From: Streptomyces sp. ADI96-02
GTDB taxonomy: Bacteria > Actinomycetota > Actinomycetes > Streptomycetales > Streptomycetaceae
NCBI RefSeq assembly: GCF_003846185.1
Contig: NZ_ML123034.1
Location: 4,789,615 to 4,853,614, forward strand
Reading direction: 5' to 3'
DNA length: 64,000 bases
This document shows positions 47,767-57,575 of this stretch, in pieces. The position numbers and the translations under genes were made by a program. A model generated the notes under the pieces. It was not told where the DNA came from, searched no databases, and saw only the letters and a program-made list of their open reading frames with translations. How positions within the stretch are numbered: position 1 is the stretch's first letter; the number at the start of each line of letters is the position of its first letter.

Positions 47767-47804
47767 CCGACCGCCGAACCCAGCCCTTGCGAAGGTGATG
47801 AACG

Positions 47805-49166
47805 ATGAAGGTGCGCGTGCGCACCTGGCTGCGGGCCCTCGCCTCCGCACCGGCCGGCCGGACTCCTGCCCCTTCCGGCCTGCCGCCGCGCTGGAGCGGA
47901 GCCACCCGGACCGCCTTCCGGTTCGGCTTCGTCTACGCGGGGCTCTACTGCCTGACGAGCCCTCAGATCCATCTGGCCCTGCGAGGCGGGGGGATGGGCC
48001 GCCGGCAGGAGGCGGCCGACGCCTGGGCGAAGCTGTGGGCGATACGCCCGGTGCGCGGCTGGGTGTCCGCCCGCGTACTCGGCAGGGAGCTGGGCGACCG
48101 CTTCGACGGCGGTGACGACCCGTACACCTGGGCGGGGCAGCTGTGCTGGCTGGCGGGGGCCGCCGCGGCCACCCCGGTCTGGTCCGCGCTGGACCGCCGC
48201 CGGACGGACTACGCGACGCTGGACCAGTGGTTCCGGCTGGCGGTCCGCTTCTGCCTCGCCGGGCAGATGTTCTCCTACGGAGCCGCCAAGGCCGTTCCGC
48301 TCCAGTTCCAGCTGCCGCCGTCCAAGCTCGTCGAGCCGATCGGCGACCTGAGCCCGATGGGCATGCTGTGGGCGCAGACGGGCAGCTCGAAGCCGTACCA
48401 GATGCTGCTCGGCTGCGCGGAGATCGCGGGCGGGCTGCTGCTGATCGCACCCCGGACGGCGACCCTGGGCGCGCTGCTGTCCGCGGTGGAGATGACCCAG
48501 GTGCTCATCCTCAACCTGACCTTCGACGTTCCCGTGAAGGTCCACTCCTTCCACCTGCTGCTGCTCAGCCTGCTGCTCGCCGCCCCGGACTCGGCCCGCC
48601 TGGCCGAGGCGCTGCTGACCGACCGACCGGTCCCGCCGTCCGCCCGCCCCGGCCTCTTCCGCTCCCGCCGGGCGAACCGGATCGCCGCCGCCCTCCAGAC
48701 CGGGGCCGGACTCTGGCTCCTGTGGGCGCAGTTGCGGAACGACTGGTCGTTCTGGAAGGACCACGGCGGCGGACGGGAGAAGCCCGAGCTGTACGGCGTC
48801 TGGGAGGTCTCCGGCTTCTCGGTCGACGGCGAGGAGCACCCGCCCCTGACGACCGACACCCGGCGCTGGCGCAGACTCGTCGTGGACTCCGCGGACGGCG
48901 CCGCCATCCAGCACATGGACGACTCGCTCGACCCGTGCGGAGCGGTGATGGACACGGAAGCCCGCTCCCTCACCCTGACCAGGTGGGCCGACCCGACGTG
49001 GCAGGCGACGTTCGCCTTCCTGCGCCCGGCCGACGACCAGCTGGTTCTGGAAGGCGAAGCCGACGGCCACCGCCTCCGCCTGCACCTGAGCCGCCGCGAC
49101 CTCGACACGTTCCCCCTGGTCGGCCGAGGCTTCCGCTGGGTGCAGGACACCTCGTACCTGCGCTGA
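47805..49166 (+). CDS. DoxX-like membrane protein of unknown role
   Basis: This is a 453-residue protein with several hydrophobic segments in the first 290 residues, among them G-F-V-Y-A-G-L-Y-C-L, F-C-L-A-G-Q-M-F-S-Y-G-A-A-K and an A-E-I-A-G-G-L-L-L-I-A-P-R segment. The last two resemble the DoxX/DoxD fold. A soluble C-terminal domain of about 130 residues begins G-V-W-E-V and appears beta-rich. I do not recognise a defined function; DoxX proteins have been linked to quinone or thiol redox. It starts 38 bases after the methyltransferase and is the last intact gene of the block, so it may or may not belong to the cluster. Confidence 0.65.
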   Translation: MKVRVRTWLRALASAPAGRTPAPSGLPPRWSGATRTAFRFGFVYAGLYCLTSPQIHLALRGGGMGRRQEAADAWAKLWAIRPVRGWVSARVLGRELGDRFDGGDDPYTWAGQLCWLAGAAAATPVWSALDRRRTDYATLDQWFRLAVRFCLAGQMFSYGAAKAVPLQFQLPPSKLVEPIGDLSPMGMLWAQTGSSKPYQMLLGCAEIAGGLLLIAPRTATLGALLSAVEMTQVLILNLTFDVPVKVHSFHLLLLSLLLAAPDSARLAEALLTDRPVPPSARPGLFRSRRANRIAAALQTGAGLWLLWAQLRNDWSFWKDHGGGREKPELYGVWEVSGFSVDGEEHPPLTTDTRRWRRLVVDSADGAAIQHMDDSLDPCGAVMDTEARSLTLTRWADPTWQATFAFLRPADDQLVLEGEADGHRLRLHLSRRDLDTFPLVGRGFRWVQDTSYLR

Positions 49167-49345
49167 GGGTATGACGGAGCCACCGTCGATAGGCCCTTGA
49201 GCCGCGAGTTCATGGTCAGTTCGGCGGTCCGGCATCCAGGCGGTCGACAGCCCTGGACAACGTGCCACGACGACGCCGTGCTCCGTTCCCAAGCGCTTGC
49301 CGGCAATTCTCTCGGCCTACGGTGGGGCTGTGCTGCCCCGGTCTG

Positions 49346-49838
49346 TCAGAGCAGATGCCGGTTGGGGGCCTGTGCGGCGTTCACGTACTCGGGCAGCTCA
49401 ACGACCTTCACGCCGCCGTCTTCGAGGGTCTTGGTGCCATCAGCGCCCGCGACGAAGGTGTCGGGCTCGCTCCAGGCGGTGACGACGCGGCGGAGGCCGG
49501 CGTCCTGGATGAGCTGGGCGCAGGGGCGAGGGCGGGATGCCCGCTCGGCGCAGGGTTCCAGGGAGCTGTAGATCGTGGCGGCAGCGAGCCGGTCGTCATC
49601 TGCGGGGAGCTTGGCGAGAGCGCCTTCCTCGGTGTGGTCGTGGGGGGTCGCTCTCACGGGAGTAGCCGCGGGCGAGTTCGGTTCCGCCGGCCGCGACGAT
49701 GACCGCTCCCACACTGAACGCGGTCGTCGAGGGCGGGCAGAGGGCGGCCGGCCGGCATGCGAGGGCGAGCCAGTCCCGATCCGCTGTGTTGGGCTCGCGG
49801 CCGGTGCCCGGGGCGCCGGCCGAATGGATGAGACTCAT
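49346..49838 (-). pseudogene. RibD-type deaminase, frameshifted
   Basis: This is a zinc deaminase of the RibD/cytidine-deaminase fold, about 163 codons, split over two frames. The first part reads M-S-L-I-H-S...G-A-V-I-V and R-G-Y-S-R-E-S-D. The second reads H-D-H-T-E-E-G-A-L and L-E-P-C-A-E-R-A-S-R-P-R-P-C, which supply the His/Glu and two Cys zinc ligands. The break falls at a run of six G (49642-49647 on the plus strand); removing one base restores a continuous reading frame. Its ATG overlaps the stop of the reductase upstream. Either a recent pseudogene or a homopolymer sequencing error. Confidence 0.7.
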
Positions 49839-50521
49839 CAGGGCTCCGTCGAGGTGTCCTTGGGGGCGTATCCCAGAAGTACGCACGTCACCGATCTGAC
49901 GTGCCTCCAGAAGTCGGAGCCGAGAGGTGGGCCCGCCGGGGTAGCCCGCCGGGCCGAGCATCCGTACCGCGTCCGACTGGCTGACCAGGAGTGGCGCGAT
50001 GACGAGCTGGAGTTCGTCGGCGAGCGCTGCTTCCAGGAGTTGGGTGTGGACGGTGCCGCCGCCTTCGACCATGAGCCGCTTGACGGCGTACTTGTCGCCG
50101 AGGACGTCGAGTGCGGTCGGCCACGTGTCCTCGGCGGGGACGGTGGCCAGCTCACCGAGATGGGAGCGGGCTTTGCCGTGGCGGCGTCGCCGACGGCCAG
50201 AACGAGCTTGTCTCCGCCGTGATGCCAGAACTTCCAGTCGGGGTCGAGGTCACCCGTACCGGTGATGGTGACCTTCAGCGAGTGCTCCGGCTGACCGGCT
50301 TCGATCCGGGCGGCCCTGCGCTCTTGCGAGTTGACAAGGAGACGGGGGTTGTCGGCACGGAGTGTTCCGGCTCCCACGAGGACGGCGTCGACGCCGGCCC
50401 GCACAGAGTCGACGCGGTCGAAGTCCTCCTTGTTGGACAGCAAGAGCCGGGCCTCGCCCGGACGGGTGTCGAGGTGGCCGTCGATCGAGACGGCCGAGGA
50501 CAGCAGGACGTAGCGGATCAT
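49838..50521 (-). pseudogene. RibD-C/dihydrofolate-reductase-like protein with compensating frameshifts
   Basis: The N-terminal 110 residues (M-I-R-Y-V-L-L-S-S-A-V-S-I-D-G-H-L, then G-A-G-T-L-R-A-D-N-P-R-L-L) and the last 15 (V-L-L-G-Y-A-P-K-D-T-S) read in one frame. The middle reads correctly only in another, where M-V-E-G-G-G-T-V-H and E-A-R-Q-I-G-D-V appear. Two opposite single-base indels near 50170-50185 and 49880-49900 explain this. The resulting open frame is full length but about 95 central residues are scrambled, so the enzyme should be dead. The family reduces aminopyrimidine-ribose in riboflavin-like pathways with a partner deaminase, which is the next gene. Confidence 0.7.
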
Positions 50522-50525
50522 CACC

Positions 50526-51044
50526 GTCGGCACCGCCGCCTCCCGCCAGCAGGGCCTCGGCCCCGGCCACCTCGTCGTGGGTACGAGCGCGCTGCGCGAC
50601 GAAGGGCTCTCCCGCCACTACCTGCCGCCCGGCCGTACGGCCTCACCATCGCCCGCCCTGACCCAGCACCTGACCGAAGCGTTGGCCCCGTACGACGTAC
50701 CGGTCACGCGCGGGCCGATCTGGACCACGGGCGCCCCGTACCGCGAGACGGCGGCAGAAGTCTCCCGCTACGGAGCGGACGGCGTCCTGGCCGCCGACAT
50801 GGAGGCCGCCGCGGTCTTCGCCGTGGGCCACTGCCGAACGGTCGCCGTCGCCACCGTGGCCGCCATCGCGGACTCCCTCGTCGACCGCCGCCCGCGCCGG
50901 CACTCGCCGGACACCGAACCCGCCCTCCACACGGCGCCGGCCGCAGCGGCGCAGGCGCTTCACACCTCGACGGCGTCACCGCCGACCCCGGCGAACACTA
51001 GGGTTGAACTCCTCGTGAACAGAAGCAGAAGGGCACCCTTGTGA
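50526..51044 (+). pseudogene. 5'-truncated nucleoside phosphorylase
   Basis: From about 50526 the plus strand reads V-G-T-A-A-S...G-L-G-P-G-H-L-V-V-G-T-S-A-L-R-D-E-G-L-S-R-H-Y, then A-A-D-M-E-A-A-A-V-F-A-V-G near residue 90 of the fragment. These are the middle and C-terminal parts of a purine/uridine phosphorylase-family protein. The first 100 or so residues are absent: homology starts exactly where the oppositely oriented reductase begins, so a deletion or insertion junction lies at about 50522. The frame runs to 51044, overlapping the glycosyltransferase start. Confidence 0.7.
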
Positions 51045-51919
51045 GCACCGGCGCCTCACCTCCCACCGTCGGCGCGGTCGTCCTGACCATGAACGACCGG
51101 CCGGAAGATTTCCCCCGGGCCATGGCCTCACTCCTCGCCCAGGAGGGCGTCGAACTCGATGTCGTCGTGGTCGGCAACGGCTGCGCGCCCCAACAGGTCC
51201 CCGAGGGCGTCCGCACGGTCACGCTGCCCGAGAACGTCGGCATCCCCGAAGGCCGCAACGTGGGGGCTGACAACGTCAGGGGCGACTACCTCTTCTTCTT
51301 CGACAACGACGCCCACCTGCCCGACACCGACACCCTCGCCCGCCTCGTCGCCGAGCTCCGCCGCGACTCCCAATTCGCTTACGTGCAACCGCGCATCAGT
51401 GACCCCGTGACCGGCATGACCCTCCGTCGCTGGGTGCCCCGCCTGCGCGCCTCGGACCCCACCCGGCCCGGCATTGTCACCGTCATGGCCGAGGGTGTCG
51501 TCATGGTCCGCCGCGACGCCTACGACCGAGCCGGCGGCTGGCCCGGCGAGTTCTTCCTGTTCCACGAAGGCGTCGAACTGGCCTGGCGGCTGTGGAACCA
51601 GGGCCGCACCGGCCGGTACGTCCCCGAGATCGTCGTCCACCACCCCGCCACCAACCCGGCGCGGCGCGAGACCTTCTACCGGCTCAACGCCCGTAACCGC
51701 GTCTGGGTCGCTCGCCGGAACCTGCCCCGACTCCTCGTCCCATTCAACCTCGCCACCTGGTGCCTGATCACCCTGTGGCGCATCCGCGACCGCCAGGCCC
51801 TACGCGTCACGCTCGCCGGCTTCCGCGAAGGCATCTCCGGCGGCCAGGGCCCGAGACAGCCCATGTCCTGGCGGACGGTGCTCCGGCTCACCAGGGCCGG
51901 CCGGCCGCCCGTGTCCTGA
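51041..51919 (+). CDS. Family 2 glycosyltransferase
   Basis: This is a 292-residue GT-A enzyme. It starts V-G-A-V-V-L-T-M-N-D-R-P-E, has P-E-N-V-G-I-P-E-G-R-N-V-G and the metal/nucleotide motif F-F-F-D-N-D-A at about 87-93, and F-L-F-H-E-G-V-E-L-A-W-R-L as the acceptor-side acidic region. The C-terminus has a short hydrophobic stretch, possibly a membrane-associated helix. Members transfer sugars from nucleotide donors to cell-surface polymers; donor and acceptor cannot be told. GTG 51041 follows AGAAGGGCA. It is transcribed towards sdaA. Confidence 0.85.
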   Translation: MSTGASPPTVGAVVLTMNDRPEDFPRAMASLLAQEGVELDVVVVGNGCAPQQVPEGVRTVTLPENVGIPEGRNVGADNVRGDYLFFFDNDAHLPDTDTLARLVAELRRDSQFAYVQPRISDPVTGMTLRRWVPRLRASDPTRPGIVTVMAEGVVMVRRDAYDRAGGWPGEFFLFHEGVELAWRLWNQGRTGRYVPEIVVHHPATNPARRETFYRLNARNRVWVARRNLPRLLVPFNLATWCLITLWRIRDRQALRVTLAGFREGISGGQGPRQPMSWRTVLRLTRAGRPPVS

Positions 51920-51970
51920 CTCGCGCCGGGCGGCACCGTGAACAGGCGCACTGGCCAGGTGCCCTGAACA

Positions 51971-53356
<1,386 letters not shown>

Positions 53357-53448
53357 GGGAGAACTCCTCTGGGTTGGAAGACGTCGTCGTCTGCCGGGTG
53401 GTACGGATCGGGCCGGGGTGGGGCCCGCGGAGCGGCGGGGACACGGGT

Positions 53449-53490
53449 CGGGGCACCGCGCTCACTGTTGTCAGTGTGCGCGGTGCCCCG
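53449..53490 (-). terminator. Long hairpin between glyA and sdaA
   Basis: A 19-bp stem with one T-T mismatch and a four-base loop starts about 30 bases after the glyA stop. It should terminate or attenuate the gcv-glyA transcript, or protect its 3' end, before sdaA. Confidence 0.75.
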
Positions 53491-53519
53491 CCCGGATGTG
53501 CGCTACCGCCGGCCCTGAA

Positions 53520-54779
53520 CTACTTCAGGCCGGGGTAGAGCGGGAACTTCTCGGCCAGCGCCACGACGCGGGCCTTCAGGTCGTCGGCGTCGTAGGACGG
53601 CTTCAGTGCGGCGGCGATGATCTCCGCCACCTCGGTGAAGTCCTCCGCGCCGAAACCGCGGGTGGCGAGCGCCGGGGTGCCGATCCGCAGGCCCGAGGTG
53701 ACCATCGGGGGACGCGGGTCGTTCGGGATGGCGTTCCGGTTGACCGTGATGCCCAGCTCGTGGAGCCGGTCCTCGGCCTGCCGGCCGTCCAGCTCGGAGT
53801 CGCGCAGGTCGACCAGGACCAGGTGGACGTCCGTGCCGCCGGAGAGGACGGATACGCCCACCTCGGTGACGTCGGGCTGCACCAGGCGCTCGGCGAGGAT
53901 GCGCGCGCCGTCCAGGGTGCGCTGCTGGCGCTCCTTGAACTCCTCGCCCGCCGCGATCTTGAACGAGACCGCCTTGGCCGCGATCACGTGCTCCAGCGGG
54001 CCGCCCTGCTGACCCGGGAAGACCGCCGAGTTGATCTTCTTGGCGAGCTCCTGGGTGGAGAGGATCACGCCGCCGCGCGGACCTCCGAGGGTCTTGTGCG
54101 TGGTGGTCGTCACCACGTGGGCGTGCGGCACCGGGTTGGGGTGCAGACCCGCGGCGACCAGGCCCGCGAAGTGCGCCATGTCGACCATCAGGTACGCGCC
54201 GACCTCGTCCGCGATCCGGCGGAAGGCGGCGAAGTCCAGCTGGCGCGGGTAGGCGGACCAGCCCGCCACGATCAGCTTCGGCCGGGACTCCTTCGCGAGG
54301 CGCTCGACCTCCTCCATGTCCACGGTGCCGCTCTCGTCGACGTGGTACGGCACCACGTTGTAGAGCTTGCCGGAGAAGTTGATCTTCATGCCGTGGGTCA
54401 GGTGACCGCCGTGGGCCAGGTTCAGGCCCATGATCGTGTCGCCCGGCTTGAGCAGCGCGAACATCGCGGCGGCGTTGGCCTGCGCGCCGGAGTGCGGCTG
54501 CACGTTCGCGGCCTCGGCGCCGAACAGGGCCTTGATCCGGTCGATCGCGATCTGCTCGACGACGTCGACGTGCTCACAGCCGCCGTAGTAGCGCCGGCCG
54601 GGGTAGCCCTCGGCGTACTTGTTGGTGAGGACGGAGCCCTGCGCCTCCATGACCGCGACCGGAGCGAAGTTCTCCGAGGCGATCATTTCGAGGGTGGACT
54701 GCTGACGGTGGAGCTCGGCGTCGACGGCGGCGGCGACGTCCGGGTCCAGCTCGTGGAGGGAGGAGTTCAGAAGCGACAT
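53520..54779 (-). CDS. glyA: Serine hydroxymethyltransferase
   Basis: This is a 419-residue PLP enzyme of normal length. It has E-M-I-A-S-E-N-F near the start, Y-A-E-G-Y-P-G-R-R-Y-Y-G-G-C, the PLP-lysine block T-T-T-T-H-K-T-L-G-G-P-R-G-G and a late R-I-G-T-P-A. It interconverts serine and glycine with tetrahydrofolate. It follows gcvH by 19 bases, so glycine cleavage and serine synthesis are co-transcribed under the glycine riboswitch. Streptomyces often carry another glyA elsewhere; this copy is the catabolic one by context. Confidence 0.96.
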   Translation of the reverse strand: MSLLNSSLHELDPDVAAAVDAELHRQQSTLEMIASENFAPVAVMEAQGSVLTNKYAEGYPGRRYYGGCEHVDVVEQIAIDRIKALFGAEAANVQPHSGAQANAAAMFALLKPGDTIMGLNLAHGGHLTHGMKINFSGKLYNVVPYHVDESGTVDMEEVERLAKESRPKLIVAGWSAYPRQLDFAAFRRIADEVGAYLMVDMAHFAGLVAAGLHPNPVPHAHVVTTTTHKTLGGPRGGVILSTQELAKKINSAVFPGQQGGPLEHVIAAKAVSFKIAAGEEFKERQQRTLDGARILAERLVQPDVTEVGVSVLSGGTDVHLVLVDLRDSELDGRQAEDRLHELGITVNRNAIPNDPRPPMVTSGLRIGTPALATRGFGAEDFTEVAEIIAAALKPSYDADDLKARVVALAEKFPLYPGLK

Positions 54780-54798
54780 CAGGGGGTCCCTTAAGGTC

Positions 54799-55176
54799 TC
54801 AGTTGCCGGAGAACGCGGTGTACTCGTCGGCGGAGAGCAGGTCGTCCGGCTCCTGCGCGACGCGCACCTTGAACAGCCAGCCGCCCTCGAAAGGAGCGGT
54901 GTTCACCAGCGACGGGTCGTCCACGACGTCCTGGTTGGCCGCGGTGACCTCTCCGGTGACCGGCGAGTACAGATCGCTGACCGACTTGGTCGACTCCAGC
55001 TCGCCGCAGGTCTCGCCCGCGGTCACCGTGGCACCGACCTCCGGAAGCTGGGCGTAGACGACGTCGCCGAGCGCGTTCGCCGCGTACTCCGTGATGCCGA
55101 CCGTGGCCACGCCGTCCTCGACGGCCGACAGCCACTCGTGCTCCTTGCTGTACCGCAGCTGCTGGGGGTTGCTCAT
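54799..55176 (-). CDS. gcvH: Glycine cleavage system H protein
   Basis: This is a 125-residue lipoyl carrier. The lipoylation site lies in G-E-L-E-S-T-K-S-V with Lys64, preceded by H-E-W near the start and the hairpin G-D-V-V-Y-A-Q-L-P-E-V-G. It shuttles the aminomethyl group between the P, T and L proteins. The P protein (gcvP) is not in the window. ATG 55176 follows AGGAGAATTC. It sits between gcvT and glyA in the same direction. Confidence 0.96.
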   Translation of the reverse strand: MSNPQQLRYSKEHEWLSAVEDGVATVGITEYAANALGDVVYAQLPEVGATVTAGETCGELESTKSVSDLYSPVTGEVTAANQDVVDDPSLVNTAPFEGGWLFKVRVAQEPDDLLSADEYTAFSGN

Positions 55177-55277
55177 GACCTGAATTCTCCTGTACGCGGG
55201 GGAGTGCTGATGAACGGTGGTCTTACGGTGTGAGACGGGACTGCGTCACCGCGCGGGCGCCGCAGGGCTCCGGGACG

Positions 55278-56393
55278 TCACTTCCGGCGCTTGTAGAACG
55301 GCAGTGCGACGACCTCGTACGGCTCGTGCGTGCCCCGGATGTCCACGCCCACTCCCTCGGCGCCGGGAGCGGAGAAGGCGGCGTCCACGTACGCCATGGC
55401 GATCGGCCGGCCCAGGGTCGGGGACGGGGCGCCGGAGGTCACCTCGCCGACGACCTTGCCGTCCGCCACCACCGAGAAGCCCGCGCGCGGCACCCGGCGG
55501 CCCTCGGCGACCAGGCCCACCAGCTTGCGGGGCGGCGCGCTCTCGGCGCGCTCGGCGGCGGCGGCCAGTGCCTCGCGCCCGACGAAGTCGCCCTCCTTCT
55601 CGAACTTCACGACCCGGCCGAGGCCCGCGTCGAACGGGGTCAGCGCCGTCGTCAGCTCGTGGCCGTACAGCGGCATGCCCGCCTCCAGGCGCAGCGTGTC
55701 GCGGCAGGAGAGGCCGCAGGGGATCAGGCCGTGCGTCGCGCCGGCCTCGGTGAGCGCCCGCCACAGGCCCTCGGCGTGCTCGGGCGCGACGAACAGCTCG
55801 AAGCCGTCCTCGCCGGTGTAGCCGGTACGGGCGATCAGCGCGGGTACGCCGGCGACCGTGCCGGGCAGGCCCGCGTAGTACTTCAGCCCGTCCAGGTCGG
55901 CGTCGGTGACCGCCTTCAGGATGGCGGGGGACTCGGGGCCCTGGACGGCGAGCAGCGCGTAGGCGTCCCGGTCGTCGCGCACCTCGGCGTCGAAGCCGCC
56001 GGCGCGGGCGGTCAGCGTGTCCAGCACGATCTGCGCGTTGCCCGCGTTGGCGACCACCAGGTACTCGTCCTCGCCGAGCCGGTAGACGATCAGGTCGTCC
56101 AGGATGCCGCCGTCCTCCTGGACGATCATCGTGTAGCGGGCCCGGCCGACGCCGACGGTGGCGATGTTCCCCACCAGCGCGAAGTTCAGGAAGGCCGCCG
56201 CCCCGGCCCCGGTGACGGTGATCTCGCCCATGTGCGACAGGTCGAAGAGGCCGGCCCGGGTGCGTACGGCGTTGTGCTCGTCGCGCTCACTGGCGTACCG
56301 CAGCGGCATGTCCCAGCCCGCGAAGTCGGTCATGGTGGCGCCGAGCGAACGGTGCAGGGCGTCGAGGGCGGTGAGACGGGGGGCAGTGCTCAT
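55278..56393 (-). CDS. gcvT: Glycine cleavage system T protein (aminomethyltransferase)
   Basis: This 371-residue protein begins R-L-T-A-L-D-A-L-H-R-S-L-G-A, has D-L-S-H-M-G-E-I near residue 60 and G-Y-T-G-E-D-G-F-E-L-F near 190, and ends in the T-protein C-terminal barrel. It transfers the methylene from the H-protein-bound intermediate to tetrahydrofolate, releasing ammonia. ATG 56393 is chosen because conservation begins here and the riboswitch occupies the preceding 50-250 bases; the longer open frame would run through that RNA. It is the first gene of the riboswitch-controlled operon. Confidence 0.96.
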   Translation of the reverse strand: MSTAPRLTALDALHRSLGATMTDFAGWDMPLRYASERDEHNAVRTRAGLFDLSHMGEITVTGAGAAAFLNFALVGNIATVGVGRARYTMIVQEDGGILDDLIVYRLGEDEYLVVANAGNAQIVLDTLTARAGGFDAEVRDDRDAYALLAVQGPESPAILKAVTDADLDGLKYYAGLPGTVAGVPALIARTGYTGEDGFELFVAPEHAEGLWRALTEAGATHGLIPCGLSCRDTLRLEAGMPLYGHELTTALTPFDAGLGRVVKFEKEGDFVGREALAAAAERAESAPPRKLVGLVAEGRRVPRAGFSVVADGKVVGEVTSGAPSPTLGRPIAMAYVDAAFSAPGAEGVGVDIRGTHEPYEVVALPFYKRRK

Positions 56394-56436
56394 GGATACG
56401 GCTCCAGGGCATGACGACGTCAGGACGGACGATCCC

Positions 56437-56643
56437 TCCCCATCTGTCATCGGAACCTGAGAGGTTCGCCGGTAGCCCCTGACGGGGTATGCCCTGTCAC
56501 GGGGCGCGGCTTGCACCTTGGGTGGAGCCGCCGGACGGCTCGCTTTTCAGATCTGCCTCATCCACGCGGTACGGGGCCTGAGAGATTCAAGGGAGGATCT
56601 TGCTCCTTCGGCGCCCGGCTCACACTGTGGCCGGAACTCTCCC
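56437..56643 (-). promoter_or_regulatory. Tandem glycine riboswitch of the gcvT operon
   Basis: On the reverse strand two glycine-aptamer copies are readable. The first starts GGGAGAG (56643), with GCCGAAGGAGCAA and then AATCTCTCAGGC. The second has CCCAAGGTGCAAGCC, then GAACCTCTCAGGTTCC and GACAGATGGGG. The P1/P3 signatures CTCTCAGG occur in both. The element ends about 45 bases before gcvT. Tandem aptamers of this class typically turn expression on when glycine is high. Confidence 0.93.
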
Positions 56644-56815
56644 GCGCGGATTCGAACGGCCGGTATGCAGTTGGCGTCGTCATCATCGCACGCCGCGCGC
56701 GGCGGCGGGGCGTCCGGTCCCCACCCGGTGGACACGGCGAGGCCGGTTGTTCCGCATTGCCTTTTCTTTACACTTCAGGGCAGATGTGAGTGACCCGACA
56801 GCAGGGGGATGGGCC

Positions 56816-57490
56816 ATGACATTGCAGCGGCCGGCATCGACAGCGGACGTCGCGCCCGGCGCGATGCCCGTACAGGCGGGCGCGCCCGCCCGGGAGCTGC
56901 TGGGCGCCCGCGCGCCGGTGGTGCGCGATCTGCGCGGGCGCGCCGGGCGGAGCCCGCACAGCCTGGACTTCGCTCCCGGCGACGTCGTGGTGGTCTCCGG
57001 ACTGCCCGGCAGCGGGAAGTCGACCCTGATCCGGCGGACCGCCGCCGGCCTCGCCGTCGACTCCCAGAACACCCGCGACCGCTGGGCCGCCGCGCTGCCC
57101 GGCCTGCTGCCCTACGGCCTCTACCGCCCGCTGGTGCGCGCCGCGCACTACCTCGGCCTGTGGCGCGTACTGCGCTCCGGCGCGTCCGTCGTGGTGCACG
57201 ACTGCGGTACGCAGACCTGGGTGCGCCGCTGGCTGGCCCGGCACACCGTGCGCCGCGGCCGTACGTTCCACCTGGTCCTGCTCGACGTCGACCCCGCAAC
57301 GGCCCGCCAGGGGCAGCGGACGCGCGGCCGGGGCGTCTCCGGCTACGCCTTCGCCCGCCACCGGCGGGCCGTGGGCCGGCTCCTGCGCGACACCGAGCAG
57401 GGGCTGCTGCCCGCCGGGTGCACCTCGGCGGTGCTGCTGGACCGCGAGGCGGCGAGCACGCTGCGCCGGATCTCCTTCACGGACGCCTGA
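56816..57490 (+). CDS. P-loop ATPase/predicted small-molecule kinase
   Basis: This is a 224-residue protein with Walker A G-L-P-G-S-G-K-S-T near residue 63, followed after about 15 residues by D-S-Q-N-T-R-D-R, and V-V-V-H-D-C-G-T as a possible Walker B. The late R-G-R-G-V-S-G-Y-A-F-A-R-H-R-R-A segment looks like a lid. This is the zeta-toxin/chloramphenicol-phosphotransferase-like kinase family. The substrate is unknown. ATG 56816 follows CAGGGGGATGGG. It is divergent from the gcvT operon and shares its promoter region. Confidence 0.75.
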   Translation: MTLQRPASTADVAPGAMPVQAGAPARELLGARAPVVRDLRGRAGRSPHSLDFAPGDVVVVSGLPGSGKSTLIRRTAAGLAVDSQNTRDRWAAALPGLLPYGLYRPLVRAAHYLGLWRVLRSGASVVVHDCGTQTWVRRWLARHTVRRGRTFHLVLLDVDPATARQGQRTRGRGVSGYAFARHRRAVGRLLRDTEQGLLPAGCTSAVLLDREAASTLRRISFTDA

Positions 57491-57575
57491 GCCCGCCGGC
57501 CCCGGTGGCGCTAGGGTGCTGGCCGGAACGACGGCCGGACGGCGGCCGGGACGGTGAAGAGAGGGCGCAGAGCCA

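Noticed and set aside
47805..49166. Assigning the DoxX-like protein a role in disulfide or quinoxaline chemistry
   Set aside because: The only link is adjacency; DoxX similarity is weak and no active-site residues can be named.
49167..49345. Possible insertion-sequence remnant after the DoxX-like gene
   Set aside because: I found no terminal repeats or transposase motif in these 180 bases; nothing supports a mobile element.
56394..56516. A longer N-terminus for gcvT starting inside the riboswitch region
   Set aside because: The extension is translated riboswitch sequence; gcvT conservation starts at ATG 56393.
56547..56793. Short plus-strand frames opposite the glycine riboswitch
   Set aside because: They are explained by the structured RNA on the reverse strand, and have no domain or conserved start.
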